DNA of 64,000 nucleotides, taken from contig NZ_JAASAH010000011.1 of NCBI RefSeq assembly GCF_012726235.1, positions 124,001 through 188,000 of the forward strand. Direction: 5' to 3'. The number at the start of each line of letters is the position of its first letter. Position 1 is the stretch's first letter. The DNA is from Streptomyces sp. HNM0574. GTDB taxonomy: Bacteria > Actinomycetota > Actinomycetes > Streptomycetales > Streptomycetaceae. The notes beneath the pieces are model-generated. The model saw only the letters and a list, made by a program, of their open reading frames with translations. It searched no databases and was not told where the DNA came from. A program made the position numbers and the translations under genes. Shown piece after piece: positions 24,204 through 33,344 of this stretch.

Positions 24204-25610
24204 ATGAGAGACAAGCCGCGGACCGCAACCGGTCCGGAGATCCGACTCGCACAGGGCGCGTGGGCGAACGCGCGTCAGGACCTGCTGAAAGAGCCCTTCG
24301 CGCTGCGGCCCCTGCCCCCGCTCGGGGCGGCCCGGGTCGCCGCCCTCGGCCGGTACCTCCCCGGCTGGCTCGGGAAGCACCTCGGCCGTCTCCCGCACCT
24401 CCTGCTCAGCGCGCTCGCCGCCGCCGTGTTCCTCGGCTCGCTGTCCAACACGGCCGACGGCGGCTCGCTCCGTTCCGTATTCGCCCTGCTCTTCAGCCTG
24501 TTGGCGACGGCGCCGCTCGCGCTGGTCCTCTTCCGCCCGGTCGGCGCGTACTGGGTCTCGCTCGCCGGCGTCGTCGTCGGGCTCACCGCCGGGCACGTCG
24601 ACGACATGGGGCGCCCGTGGACGACGCTGGCCCTGGTGTGCCACACCGGCGTCATGGCGCTGGTGGTGCTGCGCACCCGGCCCCGGGTGGCGCCCGAGAC
24701 CTGGCTGGTCACCCTGGCCGTCACCGCCGTGATGACGGTCCTCACCAGCGGCACGGACGGCGAACTGGCCGCCATGGCGGGGGCGTCGGCGCTCTTCCTG
24801 ACGGTGGCCGCGGCCGTGCGGGCCTGGCGCGACGAGCGGCGGAACGCGGAGCGGACGGAGACGGTCACCGAGCGGGAGCGCTCACGCCGCACCCTCCTGG
24901 AGGAGCGGGCCACCATCGCCAGGGAGCTGCACGACGTGGTCGCGCACCACATGTCGGTGATAGCCATCCAGGCCGAGGCCGCGCCCTACCGGGTCGAGGA
25001 GACCCCGCCCGAACTGGCCACCGCGCTCAGCACGATACGGGAGAACGCCGTCGTCGGACTGACGGAGCTGCGCCGCATCCTCGGCGTGGTCCGGGCCGAC
25101 GACCCCGAGGGCTTCGCCGAGGGCAGCCCGGACGCGCCGCAGCCCACCCTCGCCGAACTCGACGCGCTGCTCGACACCTTGCGCGACGCGGGCCTGGAGG
25201 TGCTGCGGGTGACGACGGGCGCGGTGCGGACACTGCCGCAGGGCGTCGAACTGTCCGCGTACCGCATCGTGCAGGAGGCGCTGAGCAATGCGCTGCGGCA
25301 CGCGCCGGGCGCCTCGGCCCAGGTCGAGATCTCGTACGTGCTGGGCGGTCTCGGGCTGCGCATCGTGAACGACCGGCCCAGTAGACTCGCCAAGCCCTCG
25401 CCCGGTGCGGGGCACGGGGTGCTGGGCATGCGGGAGCGCGTGCAGGTGCTCGGCGGGGAGATCAGCGCCGAGCCCACCGAGGACGGAGGCTTCGAGGTGG
25501 CCGTCTTCCTCCCCTGCTCCCCGGGCGCGGAGCCGGCGCGCCGGGCAGCCGCCCCGGCTCCGGCGGGCACCAGCGAGGCGGCCGAGGACAGCGGGGGGCA
25601 CACGGCATGA
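24204..25610 (+). CDS. Sensor histidine kinase (HisKA_3, NarL-type system)
   Basis: A 468-residue membrane kinase. Residues 64-205 carry about five or six membrane helices. A coiled stretch of Glu/Arg follows, then His243 in ARELHDVVAHHMSVI, the HisKA_3 phospho-acceptor. The ATPase domain has YRIVQEALSNALRHAP and AGHGVLGMRERV. It forms a pair with the next gene through an ATGA overlap. The signal is unknown. ATG 24204 has no ribosome site, but TACGGT lies 7 bases upstream and could be the -10 box of a leaderless mRNA. The C-terminal 40 residues are a low-complexity Ala/Pro tail. Confidence 0.88.
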   Translation: MRDKPRTATGPEIRLAQGAWANARQDLLKEPFALRPLPPLGAARVAALGRYLPGWLGKHLGRLPHLLLSALAAAVFLGSLSNTADGGSLRSVFALLFSLLATAPLALVLFRPVGAYWVSLAGVVVGLTAGHVDDMGRPWTTLALVCHTGVMALVVLRTRPRVAPETWLVTLAVTAVMTVLTSGTDGELAAMAGASALFLTVAAAVRAWRDERRNAERTETVTERERSRRTLLEERATIARELHDVVAHHMSVIAIQAEAAPYRVEETPPELATALSTIRENAVVGLTELRRILGVVRADDPEGFAEGSPDAPQPTLAELDALLDTLRDAGLEVLRVTTGAVRTLPQGVELSAYRIVQEALSNALRHAPGASAQVEISYVLGGLGLRIVNDRPSRLAKPSPGAGHGVLGMRERVQVLGGEISAEPTEDGGFEVAVFLPCSPGAEPARRAAAPAPAGTSEAAEDSGGHTA

Positions 25611-26272
25611 TCCGGGTAATGATCGTCGACGACCAGGGCATGGTCCGCGAGGGCTTCTCCGTACTGCTCGGGGCCATGCCGGACATCGAGGTCGTCGGCG
25701 AGGCCGCGAACGGGCTGGAGGCCGTCGCGAAGGCCGCCGAACTCCGCCCGGACGTCGTGCTGATGGACATCCGCATGCCCGAGATGAACGGCCTGGAGGC
25801 CACCCGCGAGATCATCGCCGCCGACACCGGCACCAAGGTCCTCGTCCTCACCACCTTCGACCTCGACGAGTACGTGTACCAGGCACTGCGCGCGGGAGCG
25901 AGCGGCTTCGTACTGAAGGACGCCTCGGCCGGCCAACTCGCCGAGGGCGTACGGGTGGTGGCCGCCGGGGAGGCGCTTCTCGCGCCCACCATCACCAAGC
26001 GGCTCCTCTCGGAGTTCTCCCGGCTGAACGTCTCCGTGCCTCCGGTACGGGAACGCGTCGGCGAACTGACGGACCGGGAGACGGAGGTCCTGGTACTCGT
26101 CGCACAGGGCCTGTCCAACGCCGAGATCGCCGCCCACCTGTTCGTCGCCGAGTCCACGGTGAAGACCCACGTGGGCCGCCTCCTGGTCAAACTCGGCCTC
26201 CGCGACCGCACCCAGGCCGCCGTCTTCGCCTACGAGGCCCGCCTGGTGACCCCGGGCATGGGCCGGGTGTGA
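25607..26272 (+). CDS. Response regulator (NarL/LuxR type)
   Basis: A 221-residue regulator with receiver Asp54 in VVLMDIRMPEMNGLEA, Thr/Lys switch residues (VLTTFD, FVLKDAS) and a LuxR-type helix-turn-helix near residues 155-205 (LTDRETEVLVLVAQGLSNAEIAAHLFVAESTVKTHVGRLLVKLGL). Its ATG overlaps the kinase stop, so both are made from one message. The target genes are not evident; nothing downstream is clearly linked, because the next locus is a decayed acetyltransferase. Confidence 0.88.
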   Translation: MIRVMIVDDQGMVREGFSVLLGAMPDIEVVGEAANGLEAVAKAAELRPDVVLMDIRMPEMNGLEATREIIAADTGTKVLVLTTFDLDEYVYQALRAGASGFVLKDASAGQLAEGVRVVAAGEALLAPTITKRLLSEFSRLNVSVPPVRERVGELTDRETEVLVLVAQGLSNAEIAAHLFVAESTVKTHVGRLLVKLGLRDRTQAAVFAYEARLVTPGMGRV

Positions 26273-26321
26273 CGGCTCCGGGAACGGGCCGACAGGGAGC
26301 ATGCAGCAGTGACCCCCGGAC

Positions 26322-26480
26322 TCACCCGCCCGGACTCCCCTGCTCCGGCCCGCTGTTGGCCGGCACGTCGCGGAACACGCTGACGGCGAGGGCGGCGGTG
26401 GCCAGCGCGAGAAGGACCGTCAGGGTCGCCGAGGCCACGGCGACAGCAGTGACGGCCGCGTACGGCGAGATCGCGGCACG
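26322..26480 (-). other. Possible remnant of a small membrane protein gene
   Basis: On the minus strand a stretch reads AAISPYAAVTAVAVASATLT, continues as a hydrophobic helix and ends PANSGPEQGSPGG before a stop. It resembles the C-terminal half of small Streptomyces membrane proteins such as SpdD. No proper start with a ribosome site is visible at the expected place, and upstream the frame runs antisense to the acetyltransferase pseudogene. It may be a broken gene or chance. Confidence 0.25.
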
Positions 26481-26495
26481 AAGGGGAGGAAGGCA

Positions 26496-26965
26496 GTGAT
26501 CCGGCGCGCGCGGGAGGGCGATGGGCCGCGTCTGCGGGACATCGAGTGAGCGGCCGGGCAGGTGTTCGCGGAGATCGGTACGCGGGCCGTCGCCGAGGAC
26601 GAACCCCCGTCCCGGGAGGTCCTGTTGAGTTGTCTGGAGGACGGGCGTACCTGGGTGCACGCGAGGGACGACGGCGTCGCGGTGGCGTACGTCCTGGTCG
26701 ACGGGGGTGCGCACCTGGAGCAGATCTCGGTGCACCCGGACCACGGGCGGCGCCGGGTGGGCCCGTGCGCGCGGGCGCGCGGCGCTGACGCTCACCACCT
26801 TCCGGGGCGTGGTGGGGAACGGCCCGTACTACGAGCCCTGCGGGTTCCGCCGGCTGACGGACGCCGAAACCACGCCGGGGCTGCGGGAGTTGCGGAAGAC
26901 CGAGGCGGAGCACGGGCTCGACCACTGGCCGCGCGGCTGCATGCGCCGCGAACCGGCCGACCCGG
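26496..26965 (+). pseudogene. GNAT acetyltransferase pseudogene
   Basis: A GTG at 26496, after a GGGGAGGA ribosome site, starts a GNAT-like protein (VIRRAREGDGPRLRDIE), but codon 18 is TGA at 26547-26549. The same frame then continues with recognisable GNAT sequence (GRTWVHARDDGVAVAYVLV and HLEQISVHPDHGRRRVG) and shifts near 26755. The C-terminal part reappears one frame over (AALTLTTFRGVVGNGPYYEPCGFRRLTDAETTPGLRELR). About a dozen residues that normally lie between these blocks are missing, so a deletion caused the shift. Two independent lesions make this a dead gene unless there is a sequencing error. Confidence 0.75.
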
Positions 26966-27068
26966 CTCGACGGTCCCGTACGGAAGGACGGGGGACGGCG
27001 GCGGGAAAGGCGCGGCGGGCGGCAGGGCGCCCTTGTGCGGGCGTGCGGGCTGTAGTGCGCTGGGCCGC

Positions 27069-28703
27069 ATGACGAAGAGATGCGTTGCCGTGTCGGTCGC
27101 CGCGGTGCTCGCGGCCTCCCTCCTCGCCGGTGTCCCGGGCCCGCGCCCGGCGGAGGCGGCGGACCATGAACGGAAGGCAGCCGCGGGAACCGCCGTGTCC
27201 CCGGCGGCGGTTGGGGGCGAGGGTCCGGCGCGGCGCGGGCCCGCACTGCCCGGCGTCGATCTGGACACGGTGACGATTCCGGAGCTCCAGGCGCGGATGG
27301 CGGCCGGTTCGCTGACCGCCTCGCAGCTGACCGCCGCCTATCTGCACCGGATCGAGACGGTCGACCCGAGGATCGACGCGGTGCTGCGTACCGACCCGAC
27401 GGCCCGGCGTCAGGCGGCCGCGAGCGACGCCCGGCACCGGAAGGGCCGCGCCCGGGGCCCGCTCGACGGCATCCCCGTCCTCCTCAAGGACAACATCGAC
27501 ACCCGCGACATGCCCACCACGGCCGGTTCGACGGCGCTGGCCGGGGCCCCGCCCGAGAAGGACGCCGCGCTGGTGACGCGGCTGCGCGAGGCGGGTGCGG
27601 TGATCCTCGGCAAGACCAACCTGTCGGAGTGGGCGAACTTCCGTGCGGAGAAGCCGACTTCGGGCTGGTCGGCGGTGGGCGGCCAGACCCGTAACCCGTA
27701 CGTCCTGGACCGGAATCCGTGCGGCTCGTCCTCGGGTTCGGGTGCCGCGCTCGCCGCCTCGCTGGCGCAGGTGGCGATCGGCACCGAGACGGACGGCTCG
27801 ATCGTGTGCCCTGCAGGGATGAACGGGGTGGTCGGCCACAAGCCGAGCCTGGGCGTGGTCAGCCAGCGGGGCGTGGTGCCGATCTCGGCCGAGCAGGACA
27901 CCGCGGGCCCCATGGCCCGCAACGTCGTCGACACCGCCCTCACCCTCTCCGTCCTCGACGAGGGCCGCTCCGCACCCCGCGGCGCCCTGGAAGCGTCCGG
28001 GCCGGGGAGCCTGCGCGGGAAGCGGATCGGGCTGTGGCGGCTGCCCGCGCTCGGCGAGGGCGTGGACGCGGTGATGAAGCGTACGGCGGCGAAGCTGCGC
28101 CGGGCGGGGGCCGAGGTCGTGGAGGTGACGCCGCCGTACCAGAAGCGGCTGGGCGAGCTCGAATTCCCGGCCCTGCTCAGCGAGTTCCACCGGGACATCG
28201 ACGCCTACCTCGCCACCCGGGAGGGGCCGCGGGACCTCGGGGAGCTGATCGAGTTCACCCGGTCCAGCCCGGAGGAGAACACCTGCTTCACCGGCCGGCA
28301 GCTCTTCGAGCAGGCCCTGGACGCACCGCCCGTCACCGATCCGGAGTACCGGGCGATGCGCGCCGAGCTGAAGGACCTCTCCCGGCGCTCGATCGACGAG
28401 ACCCTGCGCGAGTACCGGCTGGACGCCATCGCCGCGCCGACGAACCCGCCCGCCTGGAAGACCGACTGCGCACGCGGCGACAACGACGTGATCCCCTCGT
28501 CCACCCCGGCGGCCGTGGCCGGATACCCGTCGCTGTCGGTCCCGGCCGGCACCGTCGGCGAACTCCCCGTCGGCCTGCTCCTGATGACCGGAAACCACCG
28601 GGACGCCGGCCTGCTCGCCCTCGGCGCGGCCGTGGAACACCAGCTCGACGCCTGGCGCCCGCCCCGCTACCTGCCGTCGGCGGACTCGGACGCCGCACGC
28701 TGA
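27069..28703 (+). CDS. Secreted amidase (amidase signature family)
   Basis: A 544-residue exported enzyme. The signal peptide (VAVSVAAVLAASLLAGVPG) probably ends at AEA30. The amidase triad is present: Lys140 in VLLKDNID, the cis-Ser in the CGSSSGSGAAL loop at 218-227, and nucleophile Ser244 in TETDGSIVCPA. The C-terminal NPPAWKTDC and AAVAGYPSLSVPAG motifs are also typical. It hydrolyses an amide outside the cell; the substrate is unknown, and relatives act on peptide amides and varied carboxamides. The ATG follows the decayed acetyltransferase region without a strong ribosome site. A glutamine-synthetase-like gene converges on it. Confidence 0.88.
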   Translation: MTKRCVAVSVAAVLAASLLAGVPGPRPAEAADHERKAAAGTAVSPAAVGGEGPARRGPALPGVDLDTVTIPELQARMAAGSLTASQLTAAYLHRIETVDPRIDAVLRTDPTARRQAAASDARHRKGRARGPLDGIPVLLKDNIDTRDMPTTAGSTALAGAPPEKDAALVTRLREAGAVILGKTNLSEWANFRAEKPTSGWSAVGGQTRNPYVLDRNPCGSSSGSGAALAASLAQVAIGTETDGSIVCPAGMNGVVGHKPSLGVVSQRGVVPISAEQDTAGPMARNVVDTALTLSVLDEGRSAPRGALEASGPGSLRGKRIGLWRLPALGEGVDAVMKRTAAKLRRAGAEVVEVTPPYQKRLGELEFPALLSEFHRDIDAYLATREGPRDLGELIEFTRSSPEENTCFTGRQLFEQALDAPPVTDPEYRAMRAELKDLSRRSIDETLREYRLDAIAAPTNPPAWKTDCARGDNDVIPSSTPAAVAGYPSLSVPAGTVGELPVGLLLMTGNHRDAGLLALGAAVEHQLDAWRPPRYLPSADSDAAR

Positions 28704-28732
28704 ACTCCTCTCCCCCGGCGGCCATTTGCCGC

Positions 28733-28765
28733 GCGTCCGGCGCCTTCCCGCAGGGCGCCGGACGC
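28733..28765. terminator. Bidirectional hairpin between amidase and GS-like genes
   Basis: GCGTCCGGCGCC at 28733-28744 pairs with GGCGCCGGACGC at 28754-28765, a perfect 12-bp stem with a 9-base loop, placed between the two convergent stop codons. Confidence 0.75.
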
Positions 28766-28769
28766 CCCC

Positions 28770-30167
28770 CTACGCCCCCTCCTGCCCGTACATCCTGTGC
28801 TCCCAGTCGGTGACGGCGCCGCAGTACCTGTTCCACTCGTCGCCCTTGAGGGCGAGGAAGAGTTCGGTGGTCTCCCGGCCCAGGGCGCCGGTGACGACCG
28901 GGTCGGCCGCCATCCGTTCCAGCGCCTCCCCCAGGGTGCCGGGGAGGGCGGCGCCGGGTCCGGGTCCGTCGGCTCCGTGCGGCGGGCCGGGGTCGAGGCG
29001 GTGCCGCAGTCCGTCCTCGACCGCGGCGAGCAGCACCGCGTGCGAGAGGTACGGGTTCACCATGGCGTCCGGGAGCTTGACCTCCAGGCGGCCGATGGCG
29101 GGCAGGCGCACCGTGCAGGACTTGTTGTCCATGCCCCAGTCGATCCGGGTGGGCGCGAACTGGCCCTGGTGCCGGTACCGCTTGTACGAGTTGACGGTCG
29201 GCCCCATGACGGCGGTCATGGCGGCGGCGTGCGCGAGGATGCCGCCCAGCGCGTGCCGTCCGGTACCGGTCAGGTGCAGGGAGGGCAGCGCGGGGTCGGC
29301 GAGGACGTTGTGGTCGCCGCGCCACAGGCTGAGGTTGTGGTGGCAGCCGTTGCCCTTGCGGTCGTCGGCGGGCTTGGGCATGAACCCGGCGGTGACGCCG
29401 AGTTCGCGTGCCACCTGGCGGCAGATCTGGCGGTAGACGACGACGCGGTCGGCGGTGCGGTCCGCGGAGTCGAAGAGCCAGTTGAGTTCGAGCTGTGCGG
29501 GGTCCTCGTAGTCCCCCTCGATCATGTCGAAGCCGAGGGCCCGCGCGTAGCCGATGACCCGCTGGTAGATCGGCCGGTTCCGCTCCAGGTGGTCGATGTG
29601 GTAAGCGGTGCTGGAGTGGGGGCGGTTGCGGGGTTCGAGGCCGGGTCCGGTCCAGGACATCTCCGGTTCGCAGCCGGTGCGCAGCTCCAGTCCGGTCCGT
29701 GCGGTGAAGGCCGCGTGACGCCGCGCGAGGTTGCCGCGTACGTCGGTGGCCAGCGGTGCTCCGGCGCGTCCGTCGGCGCGCTGGCCGGGTTCGTAGAGGC
29801 GGCAGAAGAAGCGTCCCGTGCTGGTGTCCCAGGGCAGGACGGCGAAGCTGTCCAGGTCCGGCATGGCGGTGCACTCGGCCACGTCGAAGCCGCCGCCGAG
29901 CAGCACACCTTCCTGGGTGGTGTGCAGGTCGGCCAGGCCCGTGCGGTGCAGTTGGACGCCGTTCTCGGCGATCCGGACGAGGTGCCCCGCGGGCACGACC
30001 TTGCCGATGACGCGCCCGGTGAGGGTCACCGTCTGGCAGTAGACGTACTCCACACCGGCGTCGGCGATCCGGGAGCGGAGGGTGGTCAGCGCGGCCTGTC
30101 GGGTGTTCGCCTCCCGGTGCACGTCCAGGCCGGCCGGCGGCTCGTGGCCGTTCGTGGTCACGGTCAT
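28770..30167 (-). CDS. Glutamine-synthetase-family ligase (non-housekeeping)
   Basis: A 465-residue GS-fold protein. The metal and substrate motifs of the C-terminal domain are visible: GCEPEMSW (two Glu ligands), YEDPAQLELNW, GNGCHHNLSLW (the HxN loop) and NSYKRYR...TRIDWGMDN. The N-terminal beta-grasp is short and the Tyr loop for adenylylation is not recognisable, so this is not GlnA1. Such GS-like enzymes make gamma-glutamyl amides from amines or polyamines, or act in secondary pathways. The partner amine is unknown. ATG 30167 follows GGGAGG. Confidence 0.82.
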   Translation of the reverse strand: MTVTTNGHEPPAGLDVHREANTRQAALTTLRSRIADAGVEYVYCQTVTLTGRVIGKVVPAGHLVRIAENGVQLHRTGLADLHTTQEGVLLGGGFDVAECTAMPDLDSFAVLPWDTSTGRFFCRLYEPGQRADGRAGAPLATDVRGNLARRHAAFTARTGLELRTGCEPEMSWTGPGLEPRNRPHSSTAYHIDHLERNRPIYQRVIGYARALGFDMIEGDYEDPAQLELNWLFDSADRTADRVVVYRQICRQVARELGVTAGFMPKPADDRKGNGCHHNLSLWRGDHNVLADPALPSLHLTGTGRHALGGILAHAAAMTAVMGPTVNSYKRYRHQGQFAPTRIDWGMDNKSCTVRLPAIGRLEVKLPDAMVNPYLSHAVLLAAVEDGLRHRLDPGPPHGADGPGPGAALPGTLGEALERMAADPVVTGALGRETTELFLALKGDEWNRYCGAVTDWEHRMYGQEGA

Positions 30168-30385
30168 GCGGGCCTCCCGTTGGGGGACGTTCCAGTGCCG
30201 CGGCGTGCTCCAACTCGGGGGTGCGGGTGCGCTGTTGCGGACACCCGTACCGCCCCCGGGAGGTCTTCCCGGTGGAGCTCCGTCCCGTAACGGGGGCCGC
30301 CGTTTCTGGCTCAGAAGCGCACCGCGCAACGGGGCCCCGGAAACCGGTTGACGCCCCGGCAGCGGCGCCGGTCGGATGGCGGGTC

Positions 30386-31282
30386 ATGAGGACTCAGTGG
30401 GCGGACGGTGTGCCGCGCGTCGACGAGGGACTCGTGCGGCGGCTGGTGGCCGGGCAGTTTCCCCGGTGGGCGGGGCTGCCGGTGGTGCGGTTGCCGTCGG
30501 GCGGGACGGTGAACGCGATGTTCCGGCTGGGCGAGGGCCTGGTGGTGCGGCTGCCGCTCGGCGCGGGCGGGGTCGGGGACGTCCTGCGGGAGCAGGAGTG
30601 GCTGCCGCGTCTGGCGCCGCTGCTGCCGGTGCCCGTGCCCGAGGTGCTCGGGGCCGGAGAGCCGGCCGAGGGGTACCCGTGGCCGTGGTCGGTGCACCGG
30701 TGGCTGCCGGGCGCGCACCCCGAGGAGGGCGCGGTGCGCGGGTCCGGGCAACTGGCCGAGCAGCTGGCCGGGTTCGTGGCGGCGATGCGGGCCGTCGCCC
30801 TGCCGGGCGGTCCGGCCGCGCACCGGGGCGGGCCGCTCGCCGCGCTGGACGCGGGCACCCGCGCGGCCATCGAGGAGCTGCGCCGCGTACCGGAGGAGGA
30901 CGTCGACTGCGAGGCGGCGGCCGCCGTCTGGCAGGAGGGGCTGGCCGCGCCGGAGCACCCGGGTCCGCCGGTGTGGCTGCACGCCGATCTGATGCCGGGC
31001 AATCTGCTGGTGACCGGCGACGGGCTCGGCGCGGTGATCGACTTCGGCTGCGCGGGCGTGGGCGACCCGGCCTGCGACCTGTTCCCCGCCTGGAACCTGC
31101 TGCCGCCCGGCGCGCGCGACGCCTTTCGCTCGGCGCTCGGCGTGGACGACGCGACGTGGGCGCGCGGCCGGGCCCGTACCCTCTCGCAGGCCCTGATCGC
31201 GCTGCCGCACTACCGCACGAGCAACCCGTCGATGGCCGGGAACGCCCGCCACGTCCTGCGGGCCGTCCTGTCCGGCGGGTGA
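30386..31282 (+). CDS. Aminoglycoside-phosphotransferase-family kinase
   Basis: A 298-residue APH-fold protein. The glycine-rich entry (LPSGGTVNAMFRLGEGLVVRLP, Lys replaced by Arg), the Brenner motif WLHADLMPGNLLV (catalytic Asp about 222) and the metal-binding VIDFGCAGVGDPACDL are all in place. It should phosphorylate a hydroxyl of a small molecule, possibly an antibiotic or a sugar. This subfamily is widespread in Streptomyces and usually has no proven role. It diverges from the GS-like gene and converges with the phosphatase gene, with 9 bases between the stops. Confidence 0.82.
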   Translation: MRTQWADGVPRVDEGLVRRLVAGQFPRWAGLPVVRLPSGGTVNAMFRLGEGLVVRLPLGAGGVGDVLREQEWLPRLAPLLPVPVPEVLGAGEPAEGYPWPWSVHRWLPGAHPEEGAVRGSGQLAEQLAGFVAAMRAVALPGGPAAHRGGPLAALDAGTRAAIEELRRVPEEDVDCEAAAAVWQEGLAAPEHPGPPVWLHADLMPGNLLVTGDGLGAVIDFGCAGVGDPACDLFPAWNLLPPGARDAFRSALGVDDATWARGRARTLSQALIALPHYRTSNPSMAGNARHVLRAVLSGG

Positions 31283-31291
31283 GCGCGGCGC

Positions 31292-32377
31292 TCACCGTGC
31301 GATGACGACGAGGGCCGCGTCGTCGGTGAGCTGGCCTCCGACGTGGGCGAGGAGGTCGGTGTGCACGTGGGCGATGAGGGAGTCGGGGCCGTCGTCGGCC
31401 TGCCAGCGGGCGATGCGGTCGGCTAGGGGGTAGAAGCTGCCGTGCGCGTCGCGGGCCTCCAGGATTCCGTCCGTGCACAGGACGAGCATGTCGCCCTCGC
31501 CGAAGGGGAACGTGTGCACGGGCCGGGCCTCCTCGCCCGCGAGTCCGTTCAGGCCCAGCGGCAGTCCGGGTTCGCACTCCAGCACGGTGACGGAGCGGCC
31601 GCGGACCAGGAGCGGCTGCGGGTGGCCGCACTGCACCAGGTGGAGCGTCGGCGACTCGTCGTCGATCTCCAGCGCGAGCGCCGTGGCGAAGGTCTCCAGT
31701 CCGTCGTCCGTGCCGCCCGCCGCGTGCCGGGCGGTGGCCTCCAGGTGGGCCACCACGGCGTCGAGGTCCCAGCGTCCGGCGGTGGCGCGGAAGGCGCCGA
31801 GCAGCAGGGCGGCGTCGTTCACCGCGGTCAGGCCCTTGCCCCGGACGTCGCCGATGAGCAGGCGGGTCGCGCCGCGGCCGCGGACGGCGCCGTACAGGTC
31901 GCCGCCGACCTGGGCCTCGGCGTCGGCCGCGACGTACAGCTGTCCGAGACGGAGCGGTCCCGCGGTGCGGGGCAGGGGGCGGATGAGGGCCTGCTGGGCG
32001 ATTTCGGCGAGGGAGCGGGCCCGGTGCAGTTCGCGCCGGCGTCGCTCGCGGGCGGCGCAGAAGAGCACGACGAGGACCGAGATCAGCAGCAGGGCGATGA
32101 TCTGCGCCTGGTGGTTGGGGGTGAACAGGCCGCCGTGCACCTGGCTGATGACGCCGAGCGCGGCGAGCGAGACGAGGCTGATCGCGCCGGTGACCCAGGG
32201 CCCCGCGAAGGCGGCGGTGAGCGCGGGGGCTGCGGCCAGGAAGGGGCCGAGGTGGATGGTCGCGGGGGCCTGTACGTCGACGACCAGTACCGCGGCGATC
32301 AGTGCCAGCGGCATCAGCAGCGCGAGCCGGCTCATCCGTGTGCGCCGCCGCCCGCCCTCGTCCCGCCCAGGAGCCAT
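31292..32377 (-). CDS. Membrane-bound PP2C/SpoIIE-type serine phosphatase
   Basis: A 361-residue protein: about four membrane helices in residues 15-110, then a SpoIIE phosphatase domain. Metal-binding motifs are AQVGGDLYGAV, LIGDVRGKG, LVLCTDGILEARD and the final LTDDAALVVIAR. It should dephosphorylate an anti-anti-sigma factor or similar regulator. Streptomyces encodes dozens of these, and no anti-sigma partner lies next to it here. The N-terminal region has no PAS or GAF sensor, so the membrane part may be the input. Confidence 0.87.
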   Translation of the reverse strand: MAPGRDEGGRRRTRMSRLALLMPLALIAAVLVVDVQAPATIHLGPFLAAAPALTAAFAGPWVTGAISLVSLAALGVISQVHGGLFTPNHQAQIIALLLISVLVVLFCAARERRRRELHRARSLAEIAQQALIRPLPRTAGPLRLGQLYVAADAEAQVGGDLYGAVRGRGATRLLIGDVRGKGLTAVNDAALLLGAFRATAGRWDLDAVVAHLEATARHAAGGTDDGLETFATALALEIDDESPTLHLVQCGHPQPLLVRGRSVTVLECEPGLPLGLNGLAGEEARPVHTFPFGEGDMLVLCTDGILEARDAHGSFYPLADRIARWQADDGPDSLIAHVHTDLLAHVGGQLTDDAALVVIAR

Positions 32378-32614
32378 GGCTCAGGAATACCCCACGGCCG
32401 GGCCCGGCGCAGCGCGGGCACCGGCGGAGGACCTACGGCGAAAGACCGACGTCACGGGCGGAATCACGGGGTGGCGCGGGGCGTTCGTCTCCCTGTGCGC
32501 AGGCGTTGTACGGCGGCGTTCGCCTCCCGGTTCCGTGGGGTTCGGGTGCCGGTGGGGCGGGGTCGCGGGCCGGGCGGAAATCCGTTTGCGGGGCGCGTTC
32601 CGGCCGTGACACAG

Positions 32615-32628
32615 TTGCCTCAGGGCAA
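32615..32628 (+). promoter_or_regulatory. MarR-type dyad upstream of the marR-like gene
   Basis: TTGCCTCAGGGCAA has inverted arms TTGCC and GGCAA around a TCAG centre, the form of many MarR-family operators. It ends 16 bases before the MarR ATG, where binding would block the gene's own transcription. Confidence 0.6.
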
Positions 32629-32644
32629 TCAAATGGGAGGTGTG

Positions 32645-33073
32645 ATGGATCCGGCGGAGGTGATCCAGCGTGAGCTGACCACGCTCTTCGACTCCTGGCG
32701 CTGCGACACCCGGGCCGTCGCCGCGCACATCGATCCCTGTCTTGAGCCCAACGGTCTGCTGATCCTGGCGTGGCTGTCGGACTCGGGCCCGGCCCGGCTC
32801 ACCGACATCGCCCAGCACTACGGGGTGGGCAAGGGGACGATGAGCCGTCAGCTCAAGGCCCTGGAGGGGCTGGGGCTCGTCGAGCGCCGGGAGTCCCCGG
32901 ACGACGCGCGCGCCGTCCTCTTCGGCCCCACCGACCGGGCACGCAAGGAGCTGACCCACGTGTGGAGCGACGAATGGGAATGGCGCCGCGCCCAGTTCGC
33001 GACGTGGGACCCGGACGACGTCGCCACCCTCGCGGCCCTGCTGGAACGCTTCAACGCGATGAGCGCGTCGTGA
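32645..33073 (+). CDS. MarR-family transcriptional regulator
   Basis: A 142-residue protein with the MarR winged helix: LTDIAQHYGVGKGTMSRQLKALEGLGLVERRESPDDARAVLFGPT at about residues 53-97. A GGGAGG ribosome site precedes ATG 32645. A TTGCC dyad upstream suggests self-repression. A 14-helix exporter gene follows on the same strand after 271 bases, the common MarR-pump pairing, so it probably responds to a compound the pump removes. Confidence 0.87.
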   Translation: MDPAEVIQRELTTLFDSWRCDTRAVAAHIDPCLEPNGLLILAWLSDSGPARLTDIAQHYGVGKGTMSRQLKALEGLGLVERRESPDDARAVLFGPTDRARKELTHVWSDEWEWRRAQFATWDPDDVATLAALLERFNAMSAS

Positions 33074-33344
33074 CCACGACGTAGCAGCGAACCGGAACCC
33101 GGCCTCCCCCGCAGCCCGGACCTCCCTCCCGCCTTCGAACCCGCGCCCCGCCCGGCACCGTCGCCGGAGCCGGGGCCGCCGCCCGCCGCCACGGGCGAAG
33201 CCGGCGGGCCCGGCGCCCGCCGCCTGCCCGACCGTCCCGTCCGACCCGACCGACCGGCCCGCGCCGAGAGCGCATCGGTGGCCGGTCCTCTTTCTGCGAG
33301 GTGCAACCGAAATTCCCGAGATATCCGAACCAGACAACGGCTCC

